Below the pieces are notes generated by a model. That model did no database searches. It saw only the letters and a list, made by a program, of their open reading frames with translations, and was not told where the DNA came from. Below, piece by piece: positions 9,407-18,339 of a stretch of 33,099 bases of DNA; the stretch's first letter is position 1, and every line of letters starts with the position of its first letter. The translations under genes were made by a program, and so were the position numbers. The stretch comes from Geoalkalibacter ferrihydriticus DSM 17813 (GTDB taxonomy: Bacteria; Desulfobacterota; Desulfuromonadia; Desulfuromonadales; Geoalkalibacteraceae), in the NCBI RefSeq assembly GCF_000820505.1, contig NZ_JWJD01000002.1:49028-82126 (forward strand), in the 5' to 3' direction.

Positions 9407-10474
9407 TTACTCCGGCACATCCGGTCTGATCCAGAGAAAGCTGTACCAGTGCCAGCCGCCGGTTTTTCCAGGCGCGGTCAGGGTGTAGCTAGTGCGGCGC
9501 GCATTGAGGGGTTCATCGGCGCGCACTCGCACGACACCGGGATTTTCCTGATCGAAAACGACATCGGATTGGGCACGGCCGCGCACGAAAAAGTTGAGCT
9601 GGGAAAGATCGGCAGCGCCCTGCGGATCGATTTGCAGCGTCAGCCGGGGCGGATTTTCCCCTTCGAGAATCGGATCGTCCGGTTCGGTCAGGATGACCGG
9701 CAGGGCCTTCATGCGCATTTTATCGCCGAAACCCTCTACCGTGGCAAAGGGACCGCCCATGGGAAAACGCGGCAAAGCGAAGAGGTCGCTGTGCGAACTT
9801 ACGACCCCTGAATGCTGGGCGGCGGCGGCATGAAATCCAAGCTCACGCACGAGCTCGATCAGATCACGGCTGAATTCGCCGTAGGGATAGGCAAACAGCC
9901 GCGGCTCATCTCCAAGCTGTGCAGTCAATGCCTGCTGAGCCCGCACCAGATCGTCGCGCATGCGTTCCCGCCAGGCGCTGCGATCTTCCTTCGCCGCAGG
10001 GGCGGCCATGTGCGCGTGCGCGGCTGAATGATTGCCGATTTCAATCCCTGCATCCCGCATCCGGCGCAAATCATCCCAATCAAGATAGCCCGGACGCCCA
10101 ACGCTGTCGGTATTCACGAACAGGGTGGCCGGATAACCGAATTCGCGCAACAGGGGCAAGCCGCCCGTACCGAAACTGTCATAAGCATCGTCAATGGTTA
10201 TAACCACGGTGCGGGTGGGCAGTGAGCGGCCGGCGCGCAGGCGCCGCACCACCTCTCCCAGGGCAAGAACCGAATAATCGCCGTCGCGCAAGAGTTCGAG
10301 CTGACCGCGAAAGACCTCCAGAGAGACATTGGTCGAGGGATGGCGGTCATCGCCAAAGCGATGGTAAACAAACACATTAGCTTCATCGGCCCAAGCATCA
10401 AAGCCTCCGGCCAAGAGCGTTCCGACCATGAAAAAAGCGGCAAACAGCCGCCTAGGAAACCACTGTCTGTTCAT
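9407..10474 (-). CDS. Secreted polysaccharide deacetylase (NodB domain)
   Basis: A 355-residue exported protein. The N-terminus is basic, then hydrophobic (about 10-24), with a likely signal peptidase site after AWA (28-30). The NodB domain follows: motif 1 is TIDDAY (93-98, the usual TFDDG form changed to IDDAY), motif 2 is HSAAH at 149-153 with the two metal histidines, and FAYPYGEFS is the motif 3 region. Such enzymes remove N- or O-acetyl groups from cell-wall or exopolysaccharide chains. A C-terminal domain of about 110 residues ending HWYSFLWIRPD is not recognised. The ATG at 10474 overlaps the preceding RSH gene by 23 bp. Its neighbours suggest action on surface polysaccharide in the periplasm. 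Confidence 0.9.
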   Translation of the reverse strand: MNRQWFPRRLFAAFFMVGTLLAGGFDAWADEANVFVYHRFGDDRHPSTNVSLEVFRGQLELLRDGDYSVLALGEVVRRLRAGRSLPTRTVVITIDDAYDSFGTGGLPLLREFGYPATLFVNTDSVGRPGYLDWDDLRRMRDAGIEIGNHSAAHAHMAAPAAKEDRSAWRERMRDDLVRAQQALTAQLGDEPRLFAYPYGEFSRDLIELVRELGFHAAAAQHSGVVSSHSDLFALPRFPMGGPFATVEGFGDKMRMKALPVILTEPDDPILEGENPPRLTLQIDPQGAADLSQLNFFVRGRAQSDVVFDQENPGVVRVRADEPLNARRTSYTLTAPGKTGGWHWYSFLWIRPDVPE

Positions 10475-11909
10475 TTTTTTCTTCTCCCTTCACGCGACTG
10501 CGCAAATAACGCCGTACCGCATTGCGCGCCCGCGGGGTCACCGCCCATTCAAGCCACTTGGGCAGAACCTGCGGAGACGAACTCTGCTCGATCTCCACCT
10601 GATCACCATCCATCAATCGATAGCGCAACAGGCGGGTCTGCCCGTTCACCCGAGCACGACGCGCATGCAGGCCGAGGTCTTCGTGAATATCGAAGGCAAA
10701 ATCAAGGGCACTGCTGCCTTCAGGCAGAGTGCGCGTATCGCCTGCCGGCGTGTAAACCTGAATCGACGCCGACGCCAGACGCAGGCTTTCAGTGTCAAAC
10801 AGGGATTCACCCTCGGTCAGTGACTGCATCAGCCCTTTGAAATTGCTGACGCTGAACTCAAAACCCGGCGCCAGCACGCCGGCCTCATTGAAACGGGCCA
10901 GCTTGCGTGTGGTAATTTCGACCCGAATCCGGTGTTCACCGGCCTGGATGGTGGTTTTAATCGCCTGGTAGCCGAACTGGGAAACCAGATGCAGATGGTC
11001 ACGCAATTTGCCGGGGATGGGATGAAACAAGCCATGCAGCAACCCCAGGGCAAGGTAGGCATCCATGGTACGATCGACTTGGATTTCCAGGGTATAAAGG
11101 GTTGAGAGCCCCCGGTTTTGTACCTTGGCCGCGGAAATGGAAAAAGGTCGCCAACGATCACGGAGCAAAACCGAGAATTTTTGATGCTCACAGGCGTTGT
11201 GCATCTTTGAGCGCATCTGGCGCAGATAAGGTTCCATTTGCGCGCGCAGAGCATCCATGACGTTCTGATAACGTTGGTAACGACGTGGATAGAGAATCCT
11301 CAGCGCAAGAGCCTCAAGCTCGTTCGCGACACGCCCCATACCGAGATGCTGGGCCAGGGGGACATAGATGGAGCGGGTTTCTTCGGCGATCAGACTCTGC
11401 TTGTCGGGATGCAGAGCGCCGATCGTCTGCAAATTATCCAGGCGATCCCAGAATTTCAGGCACAAAACCCGCACATCCTCGATGGCCAGCAGAACCGTTT
11501 TACGGTAGGTGGTGGCTTTGAGGGTCTCGCGGCTGAGGCTCTCGTCGGAAGCTTTGGTCAGCCCGTTGACCAGCAGGGCCACTTCCGCACCAAAGGCTTT
11601 CTCAACTTCCGTCAGGGTGACCGGGGTATCCTCGACCACGTCATGCATCAGCGAGGCGATCACCGAGCTGAAATCCATCCAGTGCCGCGCGGCCAGATGA
11701 GCGACACGCAATGGATGGAAAAAGTAGGGCTCTCCCGATTTGCGTAATTGCCCTTCGTGGGAAACACGCGCCATTTCCAGAGCCTGTTGCAGAAAATCGA
11801 TGGACTGATCGAGTTCCTGCTCGCTCATGCCGCCACCATAATGTGTGACCAGCAACTCCATAATTTCAGAGATAAGACGTTTTTGCGTTCGTTCGTCGGC
11901 TTCGTTCAT
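10452..11909 (-). CDS. RelA/SpoT-like protein with intact HD but degenerate synthetase domain
   Basis: A 485-residue second RSH-type protein. The HD hydrolase half keeps its metal and catalytic residues: FHP near 64-66, HD at 89-90, ED at 93-94 and WDRLDN near 154-159. The synthetase half is recognisable in layout but has lost key residues. RSKH-YS-Y-KM becomes RPFSISAAKV, the YDLIAFRV block with its catalytic Asp becomes TLYTLEIQV, and EVQIRT becomes RVEITT. A TGS domain follows from about 384 (YTPAGDTRTLPEGSSALDFAF), but no ACT domain. It may therefore be a hydrolase-only or regulatory paralogue of the 718-residue enzyme. A GGAA lies 3-4 bases before the ATG. It overlaps the deacetylase and lies 83 bp after hinT. 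Confidence 0.9.
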   Translation of the reverse strand: MNEADERTQKRLISEIMELLVTHYGGGMSEQELDQSIDFLQQALEMARVSHEGQLRKSGEPYFFHPLRVAHLAARHWMDFSSVIASLMHDVVEDTPVTLTEVEKAFGAEVALLVNGLTKASDESLSRETLKATTYRKTVLLAIEDVRVLCLKFWDRLDNLQTIGALHPDKQSLIAEETRSIYVPLAQHLGMGRVANELEALALRILYPRRYQRYQNVMDALRAQMEPYLRQMRSKMHNACEHQKFSVLLRDRWRPFSISAAKVQNRGLSTLYTLEIQVDRTMDAYLALGLLHGLFHPIPGKLRDHLHLVSQFGYQAIKTTIQAGEHRIRVEITTRKLARFNEAGVLAPGFEFSVSNFKGLMQSLTEGESLFDTESLRLASASIQVYTPAGDTRTLPEGSSALDFAFDIHEDLGLHARRARVNGQTRLLRYRLMDGDQVEIEQSSSPQVLPKWLEWAVTPRARNAVRRYLRSRVKGEEKNEQTVVS

Positions 11910-11992
11910 CGGTTCCTTAAAATAAAGTTTTCCCCGCGGCCTCTGGACTTTACATAGTGAATCCCGCTACTTCCACTCAAACCAAAGCGGGC

Positions 11993-12340
11993 TCACCCCG
12001 GCGGCCAGGTCAGGTCGCGGCCGCCAAGCAGGTGAAAGTGGATATGCCAGACCGACTGCCCGGCCCCTTCGTTGCAGTTGTTGACGACGCGAAAGCCATC
12101 TTCAGCGAAGCCAAGGTCATGAGCAATTTTTCCGGCGACCTGGTAAATATGGCCGATCAACTCATTGTCGGCGGTGGTCAGGTCAAGGGTGGTGCGGATA
12201 TGTTTCCGCGGCACCAGCAGCAGATGATGAGGCGCCTGCGGATTGAGATCTTCAAAAGCCACCACCAGATCATCCTGATAGACCACGCGTGCGGGGATTT
12301 CCCCGGCCACGATTTTACAGAAGATACAGTTGTCGGACAT
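11993..12340 (-). CDS. hinT: HIT family nucleotide hydrolase (HinT-like)
   Basis: A 115-residue histidine triad protein. The triad HIHFH is at 99-103, with the family start CIFCKIVAGEIPA and DLNPQAPHHLLLVPRKH. HinT proteins hydrolyse purine nucleoside phosphoramidates and AMP-conjugates in the cytosol. An ATG at 12346 is also in frame; I chose 12340 (MSDNCIFCKI) because AAAGGA lies six bases upstream, whereas it abuts the earlier ATG. The start overlaps yhaN by 26 bp. Confidence 0.93.
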   Translation of the reverse strand: MSDNCIFCKIVAGEIPARVVYQDDLVVAFEDLNPQAPHHLLLVPRKHIRTTLDLTTADNELIGHIYQVAGKIAHDLGFAEDGFRVVNNCNEGAGQSVWHIHFHLLGGRDLTWPPG

Positions 12341-14534
12341 CTTCATTCCTTTCTTGAAGGTCTTGAGGAGAAGGCGTCTTGAATTTTTCCAAGGGTATCA
12401 CATTCCAACGTTCGCGGGCAGCCTGGCGCAACAGCCGTTCATCGTGGGCAAGCAGCACCACCTGATGTTCGGCACTGATCTTTTCCAGGATGCTCAGGGT
12501 GTCTGCGAGTCGTGTAGCGTCAAGATTCACCAGCGGATCATCGAGCAGCAGCGGCAGGCGCCGCCCCCCTGCCAAATGGCGGGTCAGCGCCAGACGCACG
12601 GCGAAATAAACCGCGTCCACGGTACCGCGGCTGAAATGTTCCACCGGTTGCCATTGGCTGCCGCGGGTACGCAGCAGGAGACGAAAATCATCCTCGAGGC
12701 GCACCTCGGAATAGCGGCCGCCGGTCACCGTTGCCAGGGATTCGCCGATGTCGCTGGAAAAACGTTCCAAATAAGTTTTGCGAAACTCATCAACCGCACC
12801 AGCAAGCATATCAAAGGCAGACCTGAAAGCCTGACTGCGGCGCCCCAGGCAGGCTTCGCGCTCACGCAGCAAAGCCCCTTCCTCTTCGATACGCTCAAGG
12901 TCGGCGAGTTCACCCTGCAGGGCTGCTTCGCGCCGGGTCAGCTCCAACAGACGATTTTCCTTTTCCCGCAGTTCTTCCCCCAGGCTCCGCAACTTTTCCT
13001 CGGCTTCAGACAACTCCTCGCGGGTAAGCATAGCTTCGCGGTGCTTGGGTCGCTCCTTTTCCAGCCGCTCTTCAAGCAGCGCCAGTTCGCGCACGCTCTC
13101 TTCCTTCTCGGCCGTGAGATGACTTTCGGCGTCCAGTACGCCAAGAGCACTTTCCACCTCGCGCAATTGATTGGCCAATTCCCGGTGTTTTTCAAGGTTG
13201 CGCAACATTTTTATCCGCTCAATAGACGAGGGACGCATGCCGACTTGGTCGAACTGCTCATCCAACCCCGCGAGCCGTGCCTGCACCTCAAGGCGACGCT
13301 CTTCGAGAACCTGTGCCTGCCCCTGCAGTCCGCTCATTTCACTACGAAAACGAAAAAGTTGGAAGACATGAGGCGCCCACAATCCAGCCAGCAGCGCCAG
13401 CGTGCCGCCGGCACACCAAATCAGCCATTCGGAATTCCAGGCCAGGGCACCCGCCGCAGCTGAAACGCCCGCCAGAGTTGCCCCCAGACGCCACTGCCAA
13501 GCCGGTTTGGGCAAGGCCAACAGCTGCTCGCGCAGGGACGCCGCTTCGGTTTGTACAGCCACCAGTTCCTGGCGCACCGTTTCGCTTTCCGTCAACAACT
13601 GGGGCAGTTTTTCAGGAAGTTTGCGCGGCAGGCCGGCAGCCTGGAGTTCCTTTTCAATCCCCGCCCGGCGTTGCTGCAGAGCTGCAATCTTGTCTCCCTG
13701 CTGATCAAGGCGCTGGAGATCGCGGCGCAACTGTGCGGCCTTTTCCTCCACTTCCAATTGCTTACGCACCCAGACCAGGTAACGTTCGCCTTTGTCGTAA
13801 TCACTGCGACCCGCCTCTATAAAGCGGGACAGCTCGGCCAGTTCGGTACGCAGGGTTTCCAGATCCTTGAGGCTACCCTGTTCCGCAAACCAGCGGCTCT
13901 CGAGTTGCTCAAGGCGCTTGCGTACTTCGTCGAGTTCGCGGTCGCGGGTCTTATCTTTGCCCCAGGGATTCTGGCGGGTGATGGCAAAATAATCATCCTG
14001 GAGCGTTTGCAGAACGCGATCATAATCCACCTCGACAAAGCCCGAGAGTAGCGTCTTGATTTTCGCGGCCATACCGCCCTGCCCGGAGACTTCCAGGCTG
14101 CCCTGGCCGAAAAACAGCGAGGCGCGAAAGATGTCTTCATCGGCAACGCCGAAGAGCCGCGCCAGTTGTTCAAGGTACTCGCTGCGCTCCGATGAGCGCC
14201 CCTGAGGCGAGACTTTCCCCTCGAACTGGTAGAGAGTGTGATAAAGGTCGTCACGCTCGACCAGGGCAACCCGATCACTGAGAATGTCGCGCTCGATGCG
14301 CACCGTGCGCTCGCGTGCCTCGAGAACCAGCGCAGCTTCGCAACTGCCCTGCCGCCCCCAGGGGCGATAGCGCTCCTTGTTGCGGACTCCGAACAAAACG
14401 GCGGGAATCGCCTCGACCAAAGTCGACTTGCCGGCCTCATTGGGGCCGACGATCAGATTCATCCCCCGTCGAAACTCAAAATTTCGCTCACCAAACTTCC
14501 CGAAATGGCGTAGTTCCAGGCTACGTAAAATCAT
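12315..14534 (-). CDS. yhaN: SMC/Rad50-like ATPase of the YhaN family with two membrane segments
   Basis: A 739-residue ABC-class ATPase of SbcC/Rad50 type. Walker A GPNEAGKST is at 30-38; the signature-like FSRGTVDAVYFAVRLAL lies about 24 residues before Walker B (LPLLLDDPLVNLDA, from about 660) with the H-loop LLAHDERL after it. Between the two halves are coiled-coil regions (about 195-340 and 395-570). At the centre, where SbcC has a zinc hook, two hydrophobic stretches (about 350-366 and 370-391) look like a membrane hairpin. The partner nuclease-like gene yhaO precedes it with an ATGA overlap. B. subtilis has a similar YhaN/YhaO pair; the cellular role is not established, but a DNA end-processing complex tethered to the membrane is a reasonable inference. 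Confidence 0.88.
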   Translation of the reverse strand: MILRSLELRHFGKFGERNFEFRRGMNLIVGPNEAGKSTLVEAIPAVLFGVRNKERYRPWGRQGSCEAALVLEARERTVRIERDILSDRVALVERDDLYHTLYQFEGKVSPQGRSSERSEYLEQLARLFGVADEDIFRASLFFGQGSLEVSGQGGMAAKIKTLLSGFVEVDYDRVLQTLQDDYFAITRQNPWGKDKTRDRELDEVRKRLEQLESRWFAEQGSLKDLETLRTELAELSRFIEAGRSDYDKGERYLVWVRKQLEVEEKAAQLRRDLQRLDQQGDKIAALQQRRAGIEKELQAAGLPRKLPEKLPQLLTESETVRQELVAVQTEAASLREQLLALPKPAWQWRLGATLAGVSAAAGALAWNSEWLIWCAGGTLALLAGLWAPHVFQLFRFRSEMSGLQGQAQVLEERRLEVQARLAGLDEQFDQVGMRPSSIERIKMLRNLEKHRELANQLREVESALGVLDAESHLTAEKEESVRELALLEERLEKERPKHREAMLTREELSEAEEKLRSLGEELREKENRLLELTRREAALQGELADLERIEEEGALLREREACLGRRSQAFRSAFDMLAGAVDEFRKTYLERFSSDIGESLATVTGGRYSEVRLEDDFRLLLRTRGSQWQPVEHFSRGTVDAVYFAVRLALTRHLAGGRRLPLLLDDPLVNLDATRLADTLSILEKISAEHQVVLLAHDERLLRQAARERWNVIPLEKFKTPSPQDLQERNEDVRQLYLL

Positions 14535-15661
14535 GGGGTTCCTCCCCCAAAGGCATGAAAGCGCACCAGCACCTCGCGAAAAGCCTCTTCCAAGACAAGA
14601 CGCTCTTCGGGATCGGCAGCACCGATACGTTCGCGGGCACGCCGCACGAACAGGCCACGCACGGTCTGCTCGTTCTCGATGCGCCGGGCAAAGCGACTGT
14701 CAAAGAGGCCGGTGCGGTCCACCAGATCCAGATGAAAAAACTCATCTGCCAGCAGAGCGCGCAGTCGCGCCAGATCAAGAGGCGCTTCCACCACACCGGT
14801 CAGCGTCAAACGCAGCAACAGATCGCCGGAGCCCAGAGCGGCAATGGCCGCCGCCGCTTCGGCATCTCCGGGACAGCCACCCAGATCCAGGGTTCGCTCC
14901 TCCAGGGTGCGCGTATTGCTGACGAGTTTCTCGACCCTGGCGTTGCGCGCCTCCACCGTGACCAAGACACAGTAGCGCGGGCCGTTCTCGCCGAATCGCT
15001 TGCCTTCGGGAGAACCCGGATAGCAGGCCCAGATGCGACCCTCGTCAGCGAGGATCTCGAATTCATGGTAATGGCCCAGAGCCACATAGTCGAGGTCCAA
15101 TCCTTTAAGCAGGGGCAGGTTGAAAGGCACATCCTTTTTGCGGTAATCCCATTCAGGGCTACCTTCGCGCGCACCGTGCAAGAGCCCGATGTGCAGGCCT
15201 TCCTCGCAGCGTCTTTGCATAGAAGCCAGGGCACCCTCTGAAACGCTCGAGCGGTACGCAAAGCCATAGAGAAAGATCTGCGTTCCCTGCACGCTGAGAC
15301 TTGCCGGCTCTTCCACCGAAGGGGCTTGCAGGACCAGGGTTCCGGGAAATTCGTGACGGCGGTAAACCGAGTCTGCCGCGATGACATTGTCATGGGTACC
15401 AGGAATCAGGACCGGCACGATGCCGCGATCGGCAAGGCGCTTGAGTCCTGCCTGCACCCGGCCGACCAAAGCCGAATCGGGCCGCGAATGATCGAAAAGA
15501 TCCCCGGCCACGACAAACAGATGCACCTCGTTTTTGATGGCCAGCGTCAAAAGCCGCTCGAAGGTTTTGAGAAAGTCGTCCTGCCGCTGTGCCACTTTGT
15601 CACCCAACTGAGTGAAGGGGGCGTCGAGATGCAGATCGGCGGTATGCAGAATGCGAATCAT
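14531..15661 (-). CDS. yhaO: Metallophosphoesterase of the YhaO/SbcD type
   Basis: A 376-residue calcineurin-like phosphoesterase. The metal-binding motifs appear in order: HTADLHLD (6-13), VVAGDLFDHSRP, IPGTHDN (the usual GNHD with Thr for Asn), GLLHGAREG and LGHYHEFE. These match the SbcD/Mre11/YhaO exonuclease family. It pairs with yhaN by an ATGA overlap, implying a two-subunit ATPase-nuclease complex. The GTHD variant replaces the Asn of GNHD and is seen as written in this sequence; its effect on activity is unknown. No strong ribosome binding site precedes the ATG at 15661. The gene lies 93 bp after the U32 gene. Confidence 0.9.
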   Translation of the reverse strand: MIRILHTADLHLDAPFTQLGDKVAQRQDDFLKTFERLLTLAIKNEVHLFVVAGDLFDHSRPDSALVGRVQAGLKRLADRGIVPVLIPGTHDNVIAADSVYRRHEFPGTLVLQAPSVEEPASLSVQGTQIFLYGFAYRSSVSEGALASMQRRCEEGLHIGLLHGAREGSPEWDYRKKDVPFNLPLLKGLDLDYVALGHYHEFEILADEGRIWACYPGSPEGKRFGENGPRYCVLVTVEARNARVEKLVSNTRTLEERTLDLGGCPGDAEAAAAIAALGSGDLLLRLTLTGVVEAPLDLARLRALLADEFFHLDLVDRTGLFDSRFARRIENEQTVRGLFVRRARERIGAADPEERLVLEEAFREVLVRFHAFGGGTP

Positions 15662-15754
15662 ATGGAAAACCGGTTGTCAGTTGTCAGTTATCGGTTGCCA
15701 CGGGCATGATTGGAAGTTATCCAGACCTTGATGACCCATGCATGGCTCCGGCAG

Positions 15755-16714
15755 TTATTCAGCTTCATAAAATTCGGGATAATAACAAACATTGGGCGAG
15801 CAGAGCGAACCGAATCGCTGGTGATGGGCCTGCCGCGCCCGACGCCGATAGGAATCGAAATCCGTCTCCTCGACAGCCAATTCCTGAAAGCTGCGAACAA
15901 GTTGAATGTTTTTGATTTTCTGCGCGGCCGGCGCCCCGCGCCCCACCAGTTTGAGTCCGAAAATTCCAGCCGCCGCCAGATGGGGAATGGCACACAAACC
16001 GCATCCATGGCGCCGATTGGTCGTGGACCAACTGCGCTGTCGCTCCATGGCCGCCTTCAGTTGCGGCGTAACCGGTTCGCTCAGAGCAGTCAGTGTATAG
16101 GGAATTTCACAGGGCCAGATCCGATCGGGGCTGGTGTGGTGAAATGTGCAGAGGCCCTCGGTATTGGGACACTTGCCCACCAGCATGAAGGCGTCGAACA
16201 ACACACCCGGCACCCGTTTGACGATTGCGGCCATCTCGGCCAGGTTCAAATGGCGTGGCAGTACCACACGACGCACACCTTGCGCCTGGTAGAATTTGAC
16301 TGCTTCGGAATTTCCCAGATGCGCCAGGGTGCTGGCGTGCAACTCCAGGTGCGGATGGCGACGCGCCAGCAAGCGCAACAGGACCAGATCCGCCAGAATA
16401 ATACCGTCGACCCCGGCCGCTACCGCCTCATCAACGTAATCCAGCAGATGGGGCAACATAGCCTCGGCATAGAAAGGTGCGTTCAGCGTCAGGGAAAAAC
16501 CTCGCCCCCGGCCGTGAGCCAAAGAGATGATCGCGGACAGCTCCTCAAAGCTGCCGATTTGGGCGGCGGCAAAGGTGCGCTGATTGATGGACGCTGGCTG
16601 ACCGAATTTCTGCTCCCAGGCAGGCGGGACATAGCCGCCGTACAGTTCATCGGCTCCTTCATTCAGCAACTCTTGGGCTTCGGCCAGATTGTCCACCGGG
16701 GAAATGATCTTCAT
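15755..16714 (-). CDS. U32 family Fe-S protein, UbiU-like cysteine pattern
   Basis: A 319-residue TIM-barrel protein of the collagenase/peptidase U32 family. It begins MKIISPVDNLAEAQELLNEGADELYGGY, a typical U32 start. The family cysteines include C182-x6-C189 (CPNTEGLC), C202, C238/C241 (CGLC) and C305/C310. The CX6C plus later Cys layout resembles the 4Fe-4S ligands of UbiU. Characterised relatives hydroxylate ubiquinone precursors or RNA (RlhA, TrhP) without oxygen, so a hydroxylase or RNA-modification role is more likely than proteolysis; the substrate is unknown. An ATG at 16732 is also in frame; 16714 is preferred for the motif and an AGGG upstream. It follows the CobM-like methylase by 31 bp. 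Confidence 0.85.
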   Translation of the reverse strand: MKIISPVDNLAEAQELLNEGADELYGGYVPPAWEQKFGQPASINQRTFAAAQIGSFEELSAIISLAHGRGRGFSLTLNAPFYAEAMLPHLLDYVDEAVAAGVDGIILADLVLLRLLARRHPHLELHASTLAHLGNSEAVKFYQAQGVRRVVLPRHLNLAEMAAIVKRVPGVLFDAFMLVGKCPNTEGLCTFHHTSPDRIWPCEIPYTLTALSEPVTPQLKAAMERQRSWSTTNRRHGCGLCAIPHLAAAGIFGLKLVGRGAPAAQKIKNIQLVRSFQELAVEETDFDSYRRRARQAHHQRFGSLCSPNVCYYPEFYEAE

Positions 16715-16745
16715 GCGCGCCGCCCTGCCCATACTCTAGACGTCC

Positions 16746-17519
16746 CTATTCCCCATCACGGTAGCGCCAGATGTTTTCGCGGCGATAATCCCACCAACTG
16801 CCATCCTCTTGAGCCGTCAGTGACTCACCAACCAGCACCAGAGTCAAGGCGGGACGCTTGGTTTTCGCCCGCAGGTTGAAAAAATCCCGGGCGCCGACCT
16901 TGGCGACAATATCGTCGAGGGTTCCTTGCACGATCTCCTCACCGGGCAGACACAAACGATGGACGATGACGATGGGCACATTGCATCCGTAACCGCGACG
17001 CAACTCATTCGCCAGGTCCGGCAGGGGAATATTGTTCATGTAGATCAGCAGCGAGGTCCCCGGACGGGCATAGTCAATAAGCTTGGGATCTTCGGGACGG
17101 TCGCCGAGAGTGCGCGGCGAAACGATCACCGTGCTTTTGCAGACACCGGGAAGATCCAGCGTTTTCTTCAGACGCGCAGACGCCGCGTTGACGGTACCGA
17201 CGCCGGGAATCACTTCGGCCGCCTCGCCCAGAGCGTCGATCAGCCCCTGGAAAGGTGAATAGAAGGTCAGATCGCCGGGCACCAGAAAAGACACAGCGCC
17301 GGTTTCAAGACTCGCGCGGATGCGCTCGAGAAGCTCCTGAAAGTAATACTCGAAGGGCACCAGGATCGTCTTACCCGCAAGCAGCTCGGCAAACGTCTGT
17401 TCATAAGGCGTCGGAGCGAAGACCAACTGAGATTGCGCCAGAGCCCGCGCCCCCTTGAGAGTAAGAAATTCGGGATCTCCCGGCCCGGCACCAATAAAAT
17501 AAACTTTGTTCTCGGTCAT
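16746..17519 (-). CDS. SAM-dependent tetrapyrrole methylase-fold protein, CobM/CbiF-like
   Basis: A 257-residue methyltransferase of the tetrapyrrole methylase superfamily. The SAM motifs are GAGPGDPEFLTLKGARAL (10-27), SFLVPGDLTFYSPF (here GDL replaces the usual GDP), and EVIPGVGTVNAASARL. The C-terminal half resembles precorrin-4 C11-methyltransferase (CobM), for example YMNNIPL..VPIVIVHR and the closing GTLDDI. No other cobalamin gene is nearby; instead it sits between tlyA (37 bp away) and a U32 gene. The same fold also includes the 16S rRNA methylase RsmI, so an RNA or other substrate is possible. Function is uncertain. Confidence 0.75.
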   Translation of the reverse strand: MTENKVYFIGAGPGDPEFLTLKGARALAQSQLVFAPTPYEQTFAELLAGKTILVPFEYYFQELLERIRASLETGAVSFLVPGDLTFYSPFQGLIDALGEAAEVIPGVGTVNAASARLKKTLDLPGVCKSTVIVSPRTLGDRPEDPKLIDYARPGTSLLIYMNNIPLPDLANELRRGYGCNVPIVIVHRLCLPGEEIVQGTLDDIVAKVGARDFFNLRAKTKRPALTLVLVGESLTAQEDGSWWDYRRENIWRYRDGE

Positions 17520-17556
17520 AAGGTTGCCTGCTCAGTTCAGAATGGACTTCAGAGGT

Positions 17557-18339
17557 TCAGGATGCAAGCGATGCGGGATTTTGCGCCTCGCCCGGTACGA
17601 CCCGCCGCTCCAGGCGTAAATGGATGAGAAACTCGCGGTTGCCCTTGGGGCCGAGCAGCGGACTGTCCGTCACCCCCAGGACCTGACAACCCAGGCTTTG
17701 CGCATGCTGAGAAATTTTTTCCACGACCGCTGCATGCTGGCCGGCATCGCGCACCACCCCCCCCTTGCCTACTTGCCCACGCCCGACTTCGAACTGCGGC
17801 TTGATCAGTGCAACGATGTCGGAGCCCTCAGCCAGCAGTGCCAGGGTTGGAGGCAGAACTTTTTCAAGAGAAATGAATGAGGCGTCGATCACGGCCAGAC
17901 GCAGCTCCTCCGGCACCTTTTCAGGAGCCAGGTCGCGGATGTTGGTCCGCTCCATATTAATGACGCGCTCATCCTGGCGCAGTTTCCAGGCAAGCTGGCC
18001 ATAGCCGACGTCCACGGCATAAACCCGCGCCGCGCCGCGCTGCAAGAGGCAATCGGTGAAACCACCCGTCGAGGCTCCCACATCGATGGCGACCAGATCC
18101 CGAACATCCAGGGCAAAAGCATCCAGACCTGCGGCCAACTTAAGCCCGCCGCGCGAGACATAGGGCATGTCCTCACCCCGCAGGCGCACCTCGGCCGCGA
18201 CTTTCACCAGGGTTCCGGCCTTGTCCATCGGCATGCCGTCGACCAGTACCTGGCCGGCAAGAATCAAGGCCTGTGCACGCTGACGCGAGGCAGCCAGCCC
18301 GCGCTCCATCAGCAGTTTATCAAGACGCTGTTTTTCCAT
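17557..18339 (-). CDS. tlyA: TlyA family rRNA (cytidine-2'-O)-methyltransferase
   Basis: A 260-residue protein with an N-terminal S4 RNA-binding domain (about 4-65; RLDKLLMERGLAASRQRAQALILAGQVLVDG) and a Rossmann FtsJ-like methyltransferase domain. SAM motif is AIDVGASTGGFTDCLLQRGA, with YVSRGGLKL before it and IKPQFEVGR near the end. TlyA methylates 2'-hydroxyls of cytidines in 16S and 23S rRNA; older records call it hemolysin. A GTG directly upstream (18342) is in frame, but I use the ATG at 18339. No good ribosome binding site is visible for either. It is the first gene of the run through CobM-like, U32 and yhaON. Confidence 0.92.
   Translation of the reverse strand: MEKQRLDKLLMERGLAASRQRAQALILAGQVLVDGMPMDKAGTLVKVAAEVRLRGEDMPYVSRGGLKLAAGLDAFALDVRDLVAIDVGASTGGFTDCLLQRGAARVYAVDVGYGQLAWKLRQDERVINMERTNIRDLAPEKVPEELRLAVIDASFISLEKVLPPTLALLAEGSDIVALIKPQFEVGRGQVGKGGVVRDAGQHAAVVEKISQHAQSLGCQVLGVTDSPLLGPKGNREFLIHLRLERRVVPGEAQNPASLAS

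Noticed and set aside
15671-15699. Short tandem TTGTCAGTTGTCAGTTATCGGTTG-like repeats upstream of yhaO
   Set aside because: Only two or three imperfect 7-bp units, too short and irregular to call a repeat element or CRISPR.
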